Notes: a model not told the origin generated them from the sequence alone. Shown: positions 37,333-47,300, numbered from the stretch's first letter. The stretch: DNA of 64,000 bases from Pseudomonas zanjanensis (GCF_014268745.2 NZ_JABWRB020000001.1:2976001-3040000), one strand, 5' to 3'. Made by a program: numbers and translations.

Positions 37333-38706
37333 ATGACTCAAAGACATGTAATCAACGCTTCGGTAAGCCCAAAAGGCAGCCTGGAAACCTTGTCCCAGCG
37401 CGAAGTGCAACAACTGAGCGAAGCCGGCTCCGGCAGCATCTACGACCTCTTCCGCCAGTGCGCCCTGGCCATCCTCAATACCGGCGCCCATGTCGATAAC
37501 GCCAAGACCATCCTGGAAGCCTACAAGGACTTCGAGATCCGCATCCACCAGCAGGACCGGGGCGTGCGCCTGGAGCTGCTGAACGCGCCAGCCGATGCGT
37601 TCGTCGACGGTGAAATGATCGCCAGCACCCGCGAGATGCTGTTCAGCGCCTTGCGCGACATCGTCTACACCGAGAACGAGCTGGACAGCCAGCGCATCGA
37701 CCTCAGCTCGTCCCAGGGCATCAGCGACTACGTGTTCCACCTGCTGCGCAACGCCCGCACCCTGCGCCCGGGTGTCGAGCCGAAAATTGTCGTGTGCTGG
37801 GGCGGTCATTCGATCAACACCGAAGAATACAAATACACCAAGAAGGTCGGCCACGAACTGGGCCTGCGCAGCCTGGACATCTGCACCGGCTGCGGCCCGG
37901 GCGTGATGAAAGGCCCGATGAAAGGCGCCACCATCGCCCACGCCAAGCAGCGCATCCATGGCGGGCGCTACCTGGGCCTGACGGAGCCGGGCATCATCGC
38001 CGCCGAGGCACCGAACCCGATCGTCAACGAGCTGGTGATCCTGCCGGACATCGAGAAACGCCTGGAAGCCTTCGTGCGGGTCGGCCACGGCATCATCATC
38101 TTCCCGGGCGGCGCCGGCACGGCGGAAGAGTTCCTCTACCTGCTGGGTATCCTGATGCACCCGGCCAACCAGGACCTGCCCTTCCCAGTGGTGCTCACCG
38201 GGCCGAAAAGCGCCGCGCCGTACCTTGACCAGTTGCACGCGTTTGTCGGTGCCACCCTGGGCGAGGCGGCGCAGAAGCACTATCAGATCATCATCGACGA
38301 CCCGGCCGAAGTGGCCCGGCAGATGACCCAGGGGCTCAAGGAGGTCAAGCAATTCCGCCGCGAGCGCAACGACGCCTTCCACTTCAACTGGCTGCTGAAG
38401 ATCGACGAGGGCTTCCAGCGCCCGTTCGACCCGACCCACGCCAACATGGCCAGCCTGGGCCTGAGCCGCGACCTGCCGGCCCACGAATTGGCCGCCAACC
38501 TGCGCCGGGCGTTTTCGGGAATCGTGGCCGGTAACGTCAAGGACAAGGGCATCCGCCTGATCGAGGAACACGGTCCTTACGAAATCCACGGCGACCCCGC
38601 CATCATGGAACCCCTCGACCGCCTGCTCCAGGCCTTCGTCGCCCAGCACCGCATGAAACTGCCGGGCGGCGCGGCGTATGTGCCGTGCTATCGCGTGGTG
38701 ACCTGA
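37333..38706 (+). CDS. ppnN: Pyrimidine/purine nucleotide 5'-monophosphate nucleosidase PpnN
   Basis: This 457-residue member of the LOG family (YgdH type) cleaves nucleoside monophosphates to base and ribose 5-phosphate. The core motifs GGHSINTEEY, CTGCGPGVMKGPMKGA and PGGAGTAEEFLYLLG are present, with the long N- and C-terminal extensions typical of PpnN. In E. coli the enzyme is stimulated by (p)ppGpp. The start ATG is preceded by AAGGAAAG. Monocistronic. Confidence 0.95.
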   Translation: MTQRHVINASVSPKGSLETLSQREVQQLSEAGSGSIYDLFRQCALAILNTGAHVDNAKTILEAYKDFEIRIHQQDRGVRLELLNAPADAFVDGEMIASTREMLFSALRDIVYTENELDSQRIDLSSSQGISDYVFHLLRNARTLRPGVEPKIVVCWGGHSINTEEYKYTKKVGHELGLRSLDICTGCGPGVMKGPMKGATIAHAKQRIHGGRYLGLTEPGIIAAEAPNPIVNELVILPDIEKRLEAFVRVGHGIIIFPGGAGTAEEFLYLLGILMHPANQDLPFPVVLTGPKSAAPYLDQLHAFVGATLGEAAQKHYQIIIDDPAEVARQMTQGLKEVKQFRRERNDAFHFNWLLKIDEGFQRPFDPTHANMASLGLSRDLPAHELAANLRRAFSGIVAGNVKDKGIRLIEEHGPYEIHGDPAIMEPLDRLLQAFVAQHRMKLPGGAAYVPCYRVVT

Positions 38707-38733
38707 CCGGTTCAAAGACCACTGCAGGTCCAA

Positions 38734-38760
38734 GGTGGGAGCAAAGCTTGCTCCCACAGG
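38734..38760. repeat. Short REP-like hairpin
   Basis: The palindrome GGTGGGAGCAAAGCTTGCTC, continuing to CCCACAGG, is a compact variant of family A lying 28 bp after ppnN. It may act as a transcript 3' end. Confidence 0.75.
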
Positions 38761-38801
38761 TTTGCCCCCAGGCTCGCATCCATAAAGGGGATCTGCTGAG
38801 A

Positions 38802-39470
38802 TTACGAAAGAGGGGTCAGTCGCATCAGCCCGGCTTCATCCACTTCAAGGCCTAGCCCAAGGTAATCCTTGATCTGCGGATGAAGGGTCACCACCGGGTG
38901 CGTATGGGTTGCCGTCACCACCAGCACATCCGCCTCGGCGGCCTCGCCTGCCCGGATGCCCGCCTCGGCGTCTTCAAAGACCAGGCATTCCTGGGGCGTC
39001 ACTTGCAGGCGCTCGGCGGCCAAGCGATAGCAGGCGGGGTTGGGCTTGCCGTCGCTGACGTCTTCGGCCGTGACCATGACCAAAGGACGCGGGATTCCGG
39101 CGGCTTCCATGCGGCGCAAGGCCAATGCCATGGGCGCTGAGGTGACGATTGCCCAGCGCTCTGGCGGCAGGCTGTTCAGAAAGGCCTGCGCACCGGGCAC
39201 CTGGACCACCCCCTCGACATCTTCGATTTCCTCACGGGTAATCTGCTCGGCTTCCGCCTGGGCATCCACCCCTGGCAGGTGCTGTCGGGCAATGGTGTCG
39301 ATAGCGCGCACGCCATGGATGGTCGGCAGGAACGCCGCCACGTCCACGCCATGGCGCAGGGCCCAGCGTGTCCAGATCCGCTCGGCGGCGGCGATGGAAT
39401 TGAGCAACGTGCCATCCATGTCGAACAGGAAGGCGCGGTAGGCGATGTTGGAGCGCAGAGTGACAGGCAT
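38802..39470 (-). CDS. HAD-superfamily sugar-phosphatase-like hydrolase
   Basis: This 222-residue HAD-IA phosphatase has motif I DMDGTLLNS (nucleophile and acid/base Asp), motif II VTSAP, the Lys in DGKPNPACY and motif III VFEDAEAGI. The small cap domain and the sequence around SIAAAERIW resemble the YfbT/HxpA sugar phosphatase branch, so hexitol- or sugar-phosphate is a likely substrate. The ATG at 39470 has AGGA 5-6 nt upstream. Confidence 0.88.
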   Translation of the reverse strand: MPVTLRSNIAYRAFLFDMDGTLLNSIAAAERIWTRWALRHGVDVAAFLPTIHGVRAIDTIARQHLPGVDAQAEAEQITREEIEDVEGVVQVPGAQAFLNSLPPERWAIVTSAPMALALRRMEAAGIPRPLVMVTAEDVSDGKPNPACYRLAAERLQVTPQECLVFEDAEAGIRAGEAAEADVLVVTATHTHPVVTLHPQIKDYLGLGLEVDEAGLMRLTPLS

Positions 39471-39529
39471 CGGATCCTCAATGATGAAGGGGCGCATGAC
39501 GGCCACTGTAACATCGCTATGCCCCGAAC

Positions 39530-39620
39530 CTGTGGGAGCGGGCTTGCTCGCGAAGGCGGTGGATCAGTCAATGTTGTTGTTGAATGCAACACCGCATTCG
39601 CGAGCAAGCCCGCTCCCACA
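39530..39620. repeat. REP pair, family A
   Basis: An inverted family A pair lies between the HAD hydrolase start and the MATE gene end. Confidence 0.9.
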
Positions 39621-39652
39621 TTTGGATTTGAGTTGTGTCACACAGCAGCGAT

Positions 39653-40999
39653 CTACACCAACCGCTCGATCGGCTGATGCTGCCACACCCGCTTGTAGTA
39701 CAGCGTCTGCAACAGCAGCATGCTCAGGTAAGCCACCGGGAACGCCATCCACACCCCTTGCAACCCGAAGCGGGCGTCCAGTAGATACGCCGCCGGCACT
39801 TGCACGGCGACGATGCAGAAGATCGAAATGGCGACCGGCGCCAGCACCGTGCCGCTGGCGCGCATGATGCCGCCGACGATTGCCTGGAAACCGAACAACA
39901 GCAAGCTCCAAAGCATGATATGCAACAGGTGTTCGGCCTGGATCCGCGCCGCCGGGTCAGTGATGAACAGTCCCAACAGCCAGTGGGACAACAAATAGCC
40001 CAGCAGCACCAGCCCACCGGTGAGCCAGAGGTTGATCGCCAGCCCCGTGCGCAGGATCGGCCCCAGGCGCTCCAGGCGTCCGGCACCGATGGCCTGGGCG
40101 CCGAGGATCGAGGCGGTGATGGCAATCGACAGCGCCGGAAACTGCACATAGTTGACGATCTGCGTCACCGCGCCGTAGGCCGCCGTGGCCTCGGAACCGT
40201 GGCGATTGACCAGCGCGAGGATCACCAACTCCGACAGCGAGATCACCACCATCTGCAACCCTGTGGGCAGGCCAATGCGCAGCACTTTGCCGAGGATGTC
40301 CTTGTCCAGGCGCATCGCCGCGAACAACGCACGGTCCGGCGCCAGGGCATGCTCGCGACGATTCAGGCGCCACGCCAGCATCAGCATCGCCGACGTCGTC
40401 CCCACCAGCCCCGCCCATGCCGCGCTCTGGATGCCCATCTGCGGCAAACCCAGCCAGCCGCGAATCAACGCCGGCGTGAGCAGCAGCCCGACACTGGTGG
40501 ACACCAGCAGCGCCAACATCGGTGACACCGTATCGCTCACCCCACGCAGCAGTTGGGTGAACAGCACGAATACCAGCAACATCGGCAAGATCCACAGCAT
40601 GACCCGGGCGTAGGAAACGGCGTCCTCCAGCACATCGGCCGGCGTGCCGAGCCCCTGCAACGCCTGTCGCGCAAAGACACTGCCAAGCACCGCCGCCGCC
40701 AGGCCGATGATCGCCCCCAGCAATAAGGTCGCCCCGGCAATCGCCTTCACCGTGCCGGTTTCGCCGGCGCCATAGGCCTGCCCGATCAACACCCCGGCCC
40801 CCGCGCCGAGGCCGATCACCAAGGCGATAAAGAAAAACACGATGGGAAACATGCCCGACACCGCTGCCAACGCCTGGGTCCCCAGCATCTGGCCGATGTA
40901 GATGCTGTTGAGCGTGCCGGACATGGACTGCAGGAAATTGGACAGGACCATGGGAAGCAGGAACAGGAGATAGGTTTTCCAGAGAGGCTGGGTGGGCAT
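39653..40999 (-). CDS. MATE-family efflux transporter
   Basis: This 448-residue inner-membrane protein has twelve predicted helices in two MatE repeats (LPMVLSNFLQSMSGTLNSIYIG in the first, RIGLPTGLQMVVISLSELVIL in the second). MATE proteins expel cationic drugs and metabolites using Na+ or H+ gradients; this one resembles the NorM/DinF-like bacterial group. The ribosome site is weak. Substrate unknown. Confidence 0.9.
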   Translation of the reverse strand: MPTQPLWKTYLLFLLPMVLSNFLQSMSGTLNSIYIGQMLGTQALAAVSGMFPIVFFFIALVIGLGAGAGVLIGQAYGAGETGTVKAIAGATLLLGAIIGLAAAVLGSVFARQALQGLGTPADVLEDAVSYARVMLWILPMLLVFVLFTQLLRGVSDTVSPMLALLVSTSVGLLLTPALIRGWLGLPQMGIQSAAWAGLVGTTSAMLMLAWRLNRREHALAPDRALFAAMRLDKDILGKVLRIGLPTGLQMVVISLSELVILALVNRHGSEATAAYGAVTQIVNYVQFPALSIAITASILGAQAIGAGRLERLGPILRTGLAINLWLTGGLVLLGYLLSHWLLGLFITDPAARIQAEHLLHIMLWSLLLFGFQAIVGGIMRASGTVLAPVAISIFCIVAVQVPAAYLLDARFGLQGVWMAFPVAYLSMLLLQTLYYKRVWQHQPIERLV

Positions 41000-41087
41000 G
41001 GGGGCTCTGATGGCAGGTTTGAAAATCCGGGTGCCGGTAATTTAGCTCAATCCATACAACTCGTTTCAGAAGATTCGGCGCAGGCTG

Positions 41088-41320
41088 CTCTTGTGGCTCT
41101 TGTGGCTCTTGTGGCTCTTGTGGCGAGGGAGCTTGCTCCCGCTGGGCTGCGCAGCGGCCCCGAAACCTGGACACGCCGTGTATCAGGCTGACCTCGCCAG
41201 CCGCTTTTGGGACCGCTTCGCGCTCCAGCGGGAGCAAGCTCCCTCGCCACAAAGGCCCCTTGAGCCATCTCCCTCACCACAAAGGTTCCCTTGAGCCATC
41301 TCCCTCGCCACAAAAGCCCC
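41088..41320. repeat. Family B REP pair with tandem expansions on both flanks
   Basis: The REP pair is at about 41118-41251. On its left, the 9-bp unit CTCTTGTGG is repeated four times (41088-41123), running straight into the REP. On its right, a unit of about 30 bp (CTCCCTCGCCACAAAGGCCC plus CTTGAGCCAT) occurs two and a half times (41239-41320); the second copy has a G-to-A change and a 1-bp insertion. The right-hand unit starts with the outer end of the REP. The rest of 41000-41463 shows no gene. Confidence 0.88.
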
Positions 41321-41463
41321 GCGCACCCGCTATCTCGCCAATGGGGTTCATACCTTCGTCGGGGCCATTCGACATTTCCCAGACAGCGTCTAATCTGAAG
41401 GCACAGTGCCACGTACTGGGTAGGCCAATGCCTACGGCAATATCGGAATCGGACAGCCGGTCT

Positions 41464-41490
41464 TAAAGTCCGAGTAAGGGTCGCAGATAA
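41464..41490 (+). promoter_or_regulatory. FliA (sigma-28) promoter of the chemotaxis operon
   Basis: TAAAGTCC, an 11-bp spacer and GCAGATAA match the flagellar sigma factor consensus TAAAGTTT-N11-GCCGATAA closely. It lies about 50 bp before the first gene of the chemotaxis operon, on the right strand. Confidence 0.78.
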
Positions 41491-41539
41491 CCAGTTATTC
41501 GCAAATAACCTGTCCGCAACACTGTTCAAGGACCGAACC

Positions 41540-42757
41540 ATGACGTCGTATTCTCACGGTCATTCCCTTTCCCAACCACAACCGCGCATCCTCTGGAGTG
41601 CCGTGCTGGTGGCCATTGCCGCGAGCGTTGGCGTGCTCGCGCTCAATGGCGCGAGTGCATCGAACATCGGCTTGAGCGTGGCGATCCTGGCCTTGGGCGT
41701 GGTTAGTGGCATATGGGGAGCGCGCGTACAACGCCAGCAGTTCGACAGCGCCCTCGCCGCCGCCATGGCCGACCACGACCTGCAAGGCAGCGAGCATCAG
41801 GCTCATAAAACCCACGCACAATTCAACGAAGTCATTCTCGGTGCCATGCCGATCTGGGCCAAGCAAGTCGAAAGCTCCCGGCAGCAGACCGAAACCGCGA
41901 TCGTCTCCCTGACCAGCCGCTTCACCGGCATTTCGTCGCGCCTGGAAGACACCGTGCAAGCCTCGCAAATGGCCGCCGGTGAACTGACCGGGCAGAGCAG
42001 TGGCGGCGCCGTGCAGGTGCTGGCCCAGAGCGAAGGCGAACTGGTCAAGGTCATCGATTCCCTGAAGGCCACCCAGGCCAGCCGCGACGAAACCCTGGCC
42101 CAGGTGCGCAACCTGACGGCCTATACCGGCGAGCTGCGGACCATGGCCGCCGACGTCGCGGCGATTGCCGCGCAGACCAACCTGCTGGCCCTCAACGCCG
42201 CCATTGAAGCCGCCCGTGCCGGCGAAGCCGGGCGTGGCTTTGCCGTGGTGGCCGACGCCGTGCGCAGCCTGTCGAGCAAGTCCAGCGAGACCGGCCAGCA
42301 GATGTCGGCCAAGGTCGACATCATCAACACCGCCATCACCCAACTGGTCCATGCCGCGTCCAGCGGTGCCGACCAGGACAGCCATTCCGTCAGCGCCTCC
42401 GAGCAGAGCATCCAGCAAGTGCTGGAGCGCTTCAAGAGTGTCACCGGCCGGCTGGCCGACTCGGCCGACATGCTGCAACGGGAAAGCTTCGGCATTCGCG
42501 ATGAGCTCACCGAGGTGCTGGTCAGCCTGCAATTCCAGGACCGGGTCAGCCAGATTCTCAGCCACGTGCGCGACAACATCGAGGACCTGCATGTGCATTT
42601 GCAGCAGGCCAGTCAGTCGCCCGAACAGGCCGTCTCCATCGACGCCCGCCAATGGCTGGCGCGCATGGAAACCACTTACGCCACCGACGAGCAACGCCGC
42701 AATCACCACGGCGACTCGAGCGCGCAACAGACTTCACAGGAAATCACCTTCTTTTAG
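41540..42757 (+). CDS. MCP-like signalling protein with a C-terminal CheZ-like motif
   Basis: This 405-residue protein has two membrane helices near the N-terminus (about 18-35 and 39-56) and no ligand-binding domain, so input must be in the membrane or cytoplasm. The MCP hairpin tip [22 protein letters not shown] (shown in two halves, tip at about 210-230) binds CheA/CheW. Near the C-terminus the segment [13 protein letters not shown] carries Asp334 and Gln338, the spacing of the CheZ phosphatase pair in QDFQDLTGQ. It is the first gene of the operon, behind a FliA-type promoter, with AAGGA before the ATG. The CheY-like gene follows after 11 bp. Confidence 0.85.
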   Translation: MTSYSHGHSLSQPQPRILWSAVLVAIAASVGVLALNGASASNIGLSVAILALGVVSGIWGARVQRQQFDSALAAAMADHDLQGSEHQAHKTHAQFNEVILGAMPIWAKQVESSRQQTETAIVSLTSRFTGISSRLEDTVQASQMAAGELTGQSSGGAVQVLAQSEGELVKVIDSLKATQASRDETLAQVRNLTAYTGELRTMAADVAAIAAQTNLLALNAAIEAARAGEAGRGFAVVADAVRSLSSKSSETGQQMSAKVDIINTAITQLVHAASSGADQDSHSVSASEQSIQQVLERFKSVTGRLADSADMLQRESFGIRDELTEVLVSLQFQDRVSQILSHVRDNIEDLHVHLQQASQSPEQAVSIDARQWLARMETTYATDEQRRNHHGDSSAQQTSQEITFF

Positions 42758-42768
42758 GAGAGCCGTTC

Positions 42769-43137
42769 ATGGCTAAAAGTGTATTGGTTGTCGACGACTC
42801 CGCGAGCGTTCGGCAGGTGGTCGGCATCGCGTTGAAAAGTGCCGGCTACGACGTGATCGAAGCCAGCGATGGCAGGGACGCCCTGGGCAAGCTCAACGGC
42901 CAGAAAGTGCACCTGATCATCAGCGACGTGAACATGCCCAACATGGACGGCATCACCTTCGTCAAGGAGGTCAAGAAGCTGGCCAGCTACAAGTTCACGC
43001 CGATCATCATGCTCACCACCGAATCCCAGGAATCGAAGAAACAGGAAGGCCAGGCCGCAGGGGCCAAAGCCTGGGTGGTCAAGCCGTTCCAGCCGGCGCA
43101 GATGCTGGCGGCGGTCTCCAAGCTGATTCTTCCTTGA
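42769..43137 (+). CDS. CheY-like single-domain response regulator
   Basis: This 122-residue receiver domain has the acidic pair in VVDDSAS, the phospho-acceptor Asp in LIISDVNMPNMDG, the Thr in MLTTES and the Lys in VVKPFQP. There is no output domain. AGGAG is 8 nt before the ATG. Directly upstream of CheA, it is the likely phosphoryl target, and the CheZ-like motif in the preceding gene product may act on it. Confidence 0.93.
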   Translation: MAKSVLVVDDSASVRQVVGIALKSAGYDVIEASDGRDALGKLNGQKVHLIISDVNMPNMDGITFVKEVKKLASYKFTPIIMLTTESQESKKQEGQAAGAKAWVVKPFQPAQMLAAVSKLILP

Positions 43138-43152
43138 TGGCCGGAGGCTTAG

Positions 43153-43437
43153 ATGCCGTTGCACTACGAAACAACCGATGACACCGCCCAGGTGCACATC
43201 GACGGCGAGCTGACGATCTACACCGCGGCCGAACTGGCCGCGCAATGGTTGCCGCACCTGGGTGCAACACCGCGGATGGCCCTGGATCTGTCGCAGATCA
43301 CCGAGATGGACGGCGCCGGCCTGCAACTGCTGTTGATGGTACAGCGCGAGGCCTCCAGGGCCGGGACTCAACTGAGCCTGACCGGCCAAAGCAAGGCCGT
43401 CACCGAAACACTTGCCCTGTGCAACCTGGTTGCCTAG
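43153..43437 (+). CDS. STAS-domain protein of the chemotaxis operon
   Basis: This 94-residue single STAS domain (anti-anti-sigma fold; DGELTIYTAAEL at the start, MALDLSQITEMDGAGLQLLL in the centre). The usual phosphorylated Ser of DSSG/DSAG is missing: here the motif reads MDGAG, so regulation by serine phosphorylation is unlikely. It sits between the CheY-like gene (15 bp) and cheA (gap about 29 bp). STAS proteins in che operons are known from several proteobacteria but their role is unclear. Confidence 0.88.
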   Translation: MPLHYETTDDTAQVHIDGELTIYTAAELAAQWLPHLGATPRMALDLSQITEMDGAGLQLLLMVQREASRAGTQLSLTGQSKAVTETLALCNLVA

Positions 43438-43466
43438 GGACGTCGGACACGACAAAGGATATGAGC

Positions 43467-45569
43467 GTGAGCATCAATCTCGATCAGGCACAACAGACCT
43501 TCATCGTCGAGGCACGGGAACAGTTGCAAGCGATGGAAGAGTCGCTGCTGCAACTGGAAACCGACCCCGGCGACGATGACGCCATTGGCGCGATCTTCCG
43601 GGCGGCCCACACGATCAAGGGCTCGGCCGGGCTGTTCGGCCTGGAACCGATCGTCAGTTTCACCCACATCGTCGAAGACGTGCTCGATCGCCTGCGCAAC
43701 GGCAGCGTCGAGGTGGACGCCGGCCTGATCGCGGTGCTGCTCAAGTCCAGCGACCACATGCTGGAACTGATCAACGTGGCCGCCAACCAGGGCGGAACGC
43801 TGCCGCCGCCGGCCCTGCAACGGGAAGTGGAGCTGTGCCAGATCCTGCAGGAGTACCAGGCGCCCTCGCCCGCCGCGGCCCCGACACCAGCCCCTGAAAC
43901 CAACCCCAGCGAACCCGGCGAAACGCGTCTCTGGCACATCTCCCTGCGCTTCGGCCAGGACGTGTTCCGCAACGGCATGGACCCGCTGTCGTTCCTGCGC
44001 TACCTGCAAACCCTGGGTGAAATCGTCGACATCGCCACCCTGACCGACGCCCTGCCCGCCGCCGAAGCCTGGGACGCCGAATCCTGCTACCTGGGCTTCG
44101 ACATCGCGTTTCGCTCGGCCGCGAGTCACGGCGCGATCAACGAAGTGTTCGACTTCGTCCGGGAAGACTGCGAAATCGACATCGTTGCCATCGATGACGC
44201 CGCCGCGCCACAGGGAAACACTGGCCTGGTCACGACCTCGCCGGAGCCGCCCGAGGAAAACACCGCGTTAGTCGCCACCGGCGAATTGCTCGGCGACCAG
44301 CGCAAGACGCCGCGCATGCCCGCCCAGATCGCCACCGACAAACAACCGGTGACCAGCGACAGCAAGGGCAAGGACGGCACCTACGTGCGGGTCAATGCCG
44401 ACAAGCTCGACGAGTTGATCAACCTGGTGGGCGAACTGGTCATCGCCAGCGCCGGTGCGAGCCTGCTGGCCCGCACCTGCCACAACGACCCGTTGCAGGA
44501 AGCCACTTCGTCAGTCTCCGGGCTGGTGGAAGAAATCCTCGACGGCGCCCTGCGCCTGCGCATGATCCCCATCGGCGAAACCTTCAATCGCTTCCGTCGG
44601 GTGGTGCGCGATGTCAGCCAGGAGCTGGGCAAGGACATCGACCTGATCATCAGCGGCGCCGAGACCGAGCTGGACAAGACCGTGGTGGAAAAAATCGGCG
44701 ACCCACTCATGCACCTGCTGCGCAACGCCATGGACCACGGCATTGAAACCGCCGAGGCCCGCCTGGCCGCCGGCAAACCGGCCAAGGGGCACCTGCACCT
44801 CAACGCCTACCACGACTCCGGCAGCATCGTGCTGGAAATCGCCGACGACGGCGCCGGCCTGAACCGCGACAGGATCCTGGAAAAAGCCCAGGAACGTGGC
44901 CTGGTGCCCCAGGGTGCCAGCCCCACCGACCAGGAGATCTACAACCTGATTTTCGAACCCGGCTTCTCCACCGCCCAGGCCGTCACCAACCTGTCGGGGC
45001 GTGGCGTGGGCATGGACGTGGTCAAGCGCAACATCACCCTGCTGCGCGGCACCGTCGACCTCGACAGCCAAACCGGCAAGGGCACCGTGGTGCGCATCCG
45101 CCTGCCGCTGACCCTGGCGATCATCAATGGATTCCTGGTGGGCATCGGTCAGTCGACCTATGTCATTCCGCTGGACATGGTCCAGGAATGCATCGAACTG
45201 AGCGAAGACGATGGGCTCGCCAGCCGCGAACAAGGCTACCTCGACCTGCGTGGCGAGGTGCTGCCCCTGGTCTACCTGCGCGATCACTTCAACCATGAAG
45301 GCCCGCCCGCGCGTCGGCAGAACGTGGTGGTGGTGCGCTACGCCGAACTCAAGGCCGGGCTGGTGGTGGATGACTTGCTCGGTGAATTCCAGACCGTGAT
45401 CAAGCCGCTGGGCAAACTGTTTGGCGCCCTTCGCGGCATCAGTGGCTCGACCATCCTGGGCAGTGGCGCCGTGGCGTTGATACTCGACGTACCGGCCCTG
45501 CTCACGCAGATCGCCCAGGCCGAAAACCGCTTCAACCCGACTCAATTACAACAAGCCAACGCTCGCTGA
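43467..45569 (+). CDS. cheA: Chemotaxis histidine kinase CheA
   Basis: This kinase has 700 residues if started at GTG 43467, which has AAAGGA 7 nt upstream. The ATG at 43461 is only 1 nt from that site and less likely. An HPt domain has phospho-His48 (FRAAHTIKGSAGL). A middle region resembling a response-regulator-binding domain, a P3 dimerisation helix pair, the kinase N-box (LLRNAMDHGIE), G-boxes (IADDGAGLN, GRGVGMDVVK) and a C-terminal CheW-like regulatory domain follow. It phosphorylates CheY and CheB under control of the MCPs. The spacing to the next MCP gene is 33 bp. Confidence 0.95.
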   Translation: MSINLDQAQQTFIVEAREQLQAMEESLLQLETDPGDDDAIGAIFRAAHTIKGSAGLFGLEPIVSFTHIVEDVLDRLRNGSVEVDAGLIAVLLKSSDHMLELINVAANQGGTLPPPALQREVELCQILQEYQAPSPAAAPTPAPETNPSEPGETRLWHISLRFGQDVFRNGMDPLSFLRYLQTLGEIVDIATLTDALPAAEAWDAESCYLGFDIAFRSAASHGAINEVFDFVREDCEIDIVAIDDAAAPQGNTGLVTTSPEPPEENTALVATGELLGDQRKTPRMPAQIATDKQPVTSDSKGKDGTYVRVNADKLDELINLVGELVIASAGASLLARTCHNDPLQEATSSVSGLVEEILDGALRLRMIPIGETFNRFRRVVRDVSQELGKDIDLIISGAETELDKTVVEKIGDPLMHLLRNAMDHGIETAEARLAAGKPAKGHLHLNAYHDSGSIVLEIADDGAGLNRDRILEKAQERGLVPQGASPTDQEIYNLIFEPGFSTAQAVTNLSGRGVGMDVVKRNITLLRGTVDLDSQTGKGTVVRIRLPLTLAIINGFLVGIGQSTYVIPLDMVQECIELSEDDGLASREQGYLDLRGEVLPLVYLRDHFNHEGPPARRQNVVVVRYAELKAGLVVDDLLGEFQTVIKPLGKLFGALRGISGSTILGSGAVALILDVPALLTQIAQAENRFNPTQLQQANAR

Positions 45570-45602
45570 CGCTTTAGCAATTCCATGGAGAGGTACTTCC
45601 CA

Positions 45603-47261
45603 ATGAAATGGTTCTACGACCTTAGAATCGCCACCAAACTGATCACTTCATTTCTTGTGGTGCTGGCGCTGACCGCCGTCATGGGGGTGTTCTCGATCAT
45701 TCAACTGGGCCAGGTGAACCACACCGCCCTCGACATCCGCGAAAACTGGATGCCGTCCATGCGCGCCGCCTCGGGCATGCGTTTCTACGCGGCGAGCTAT
45801 CGCCTCAAGGAAAATCGCCACATTGCCGCCGATTCCGAGCAAGAGCGCGTCACCCTCGAGCAAGAAGCCGAGGAAGCCAGGAAAGCCTTCGACACGCGCC
45901 TGGACACTTACGAAAAACTGCTCTCCAGCGCTGAAGATCGGCAGGTATTCGACACCACCCGCAACGACTGGGCCGCCTATCTGGCGATCAGCAAAGACCT
46001 GCTCGCATTGTCGCGGCAGAACCTGACCGAGCAGGCCAATGCGATGCTCAAGGGCGAGTCCAAGCGTCGGTTCGACCTGGTGACCGGCGACCTGCAAAAA
46101 ATGGTCGAGCTCAACGCGGCTGGCGCTGATGTCGCCAGTGCACACGGCACCAAGCTGTATGAAAACGCACGCTTGTCGATCATCGCCGTGCTGGTTGCCG
46201 CCCTGCTGGTGGGCGTGGGCCTGGCACTGTTCATCTCGCGCATCATCTCCCGTCCTTTGAAACAGGCGGCGGTTGTCGCCGAACAATTGGCCGAAGGCAA
46301 CCTGAACGCAAAAATCGAAGGCGGCTCCAAGGACGAAACCGGCATGGTGCTCAACGCCATGCAGAACATGGTCGGCAAGCTCTCGCACATCATCGGCGAA
46401 GTGCGTAACGCCGCGGACAACCTGGCCAGCGCCTCCGAAGAAGTCAGCGCCACCGCACAGTCGATGAGCCAGGCCACCAGCGAACAGGCCGCCAGCGTCG
46501 AGGAAACCAGTGCCTCCATCGAACAGATGAGCGCCAGCATCAACCAGAACACCGAGAACGCCAAGGTCACCGACGGCATGGCCAGCAAGGCCGCCAAGGA
46601 AGCCACCGACGGCGGCGAGTCGGTGCAGCAGACCGTGGTGGCGATGAAAAAAATCGCCCAGCGCATCAGCATCATCGACGACATCGCCTACCAGACCAAC
46701 CTGTTGGCGCTCAACGCCGCCATCGAAGCAGCCCGTGCCGGCGAGCATGGCAAAGGCTTCGCGGTGGTCGCCGCCGAAGTACGCAAGCTGGCCGAACGCA
46801 GCCAGGTGGCCGCCCAGGAAATCGGCGAGCTGTCCTCCAGCAGCGTCGACATGGCAGAAAAAGCCGGGAACCTGCTCAACGAGATGGTCCCCTCCATCAA
46901 CAAGACTTCGGACCTGGTGCAAGAAATCAGCGCCGCCTCCGAAGAACAGGCCGCCGGCGTGGCGCAGATCAACACCGCCATGACCCAGCTCAACCAGGTG
47001 ACCCAGCAGAACGCCTCCAGCAGCGAAGAACTGGCCGCCACCGCCGAGGAAATGAGCAGCCAGGCCGAGCAACTGCAACAGGCCATGAGTTTCTTCACCT
47101 TGGACACGCCGCCCAAGTCTGCCGTGCAAGTTGCCAGGGTCGATAACACCCCAGGTCCGTCCAGCCGCAAACCGGCGCGGGCACCTGCTCCGGTCAAGCC
47201 CCCGGTGTATGCCTACAACACGGCCCACGAGCTCAACGAATCGGACTTCACCCGGTTCTGA
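45603..47261 (+). CDS. Methyl-accepting chemotaxis protein (4HB sensor)
   Basis: This 552-residue MCP starts [14 protein letters not shown]. It has TM1 (about 10-32), a periplasmic four-helix-bundle domain of about 150 residues, TM2 (about 190-212), HAMP, and a long signalling hairpin whose tip is [20 protein letters not shown]. Glu/Gln-rich helix faces ([22 protein letters not shown]) are candidate methylation sites for CheR/CheB. The C-terminus ends NESDFTRF, not the classic NWETF pentapeptide, and is preceded by a Pro-rich linker. GGAGAGG is about 9 nt before the ATG. Ligand unknown. Confidence 0.93.
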   Translation: MKWFYDLRIATKLITSFLVVLALTAVMGVFSIIQLGQVNHTALDIRENWMPSMRAASGMRFYAASYRLKENRHIAADSEQERVTLEQEAEEARKAFDTRLDTYEKLLSSAEDRQVFDTTRNDWAAYLAISKDLLALSRQNLTEQANAMLKGESKRRFDLVTGDLQKMVELNAAGADVASAHGTKLYENARLSIIAVLVAALLVGVGLALFISRIISRPLKQAAVVAEQLAEGNLNAKIEGGSKDETGMVLNAMQNMVGKLSHIIGEVRNAADNLASASEEVSATAQSMSQATSEQAASVEETSASIEQMSASINQNTENAKVTDGMASKAAKEATDGGESVQQTVVAMKKIAQRISIIDDIAYQTNLLALNAAIEAARAGEHGKGFAVVAAEVRKLAERSQVAAQEIGELSSSSVDMAEKAGNLLNEMVPSINKTSDLVQEISAASEEQAAGVAQINTAMTQLNQVTQQNASSSEELAATAEEMSSQAEQLQQAMSFFTLDTPPKSAVQVARVDNTPGPSSRKPARAPAPVKPPVYAYNTAHELNESDFTRF

Positions 47262-47300
47262 TGGCCCGGTTCCACAGGTTTGCTTAAAGGAGAAAAGGCA

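Noticed and set aside
41088..41320. Possible CRISPR-like array
   Set aside because: The repeats are directly adjacent tandem units without spacers and are derived from a REP edge; there are no cas genes.
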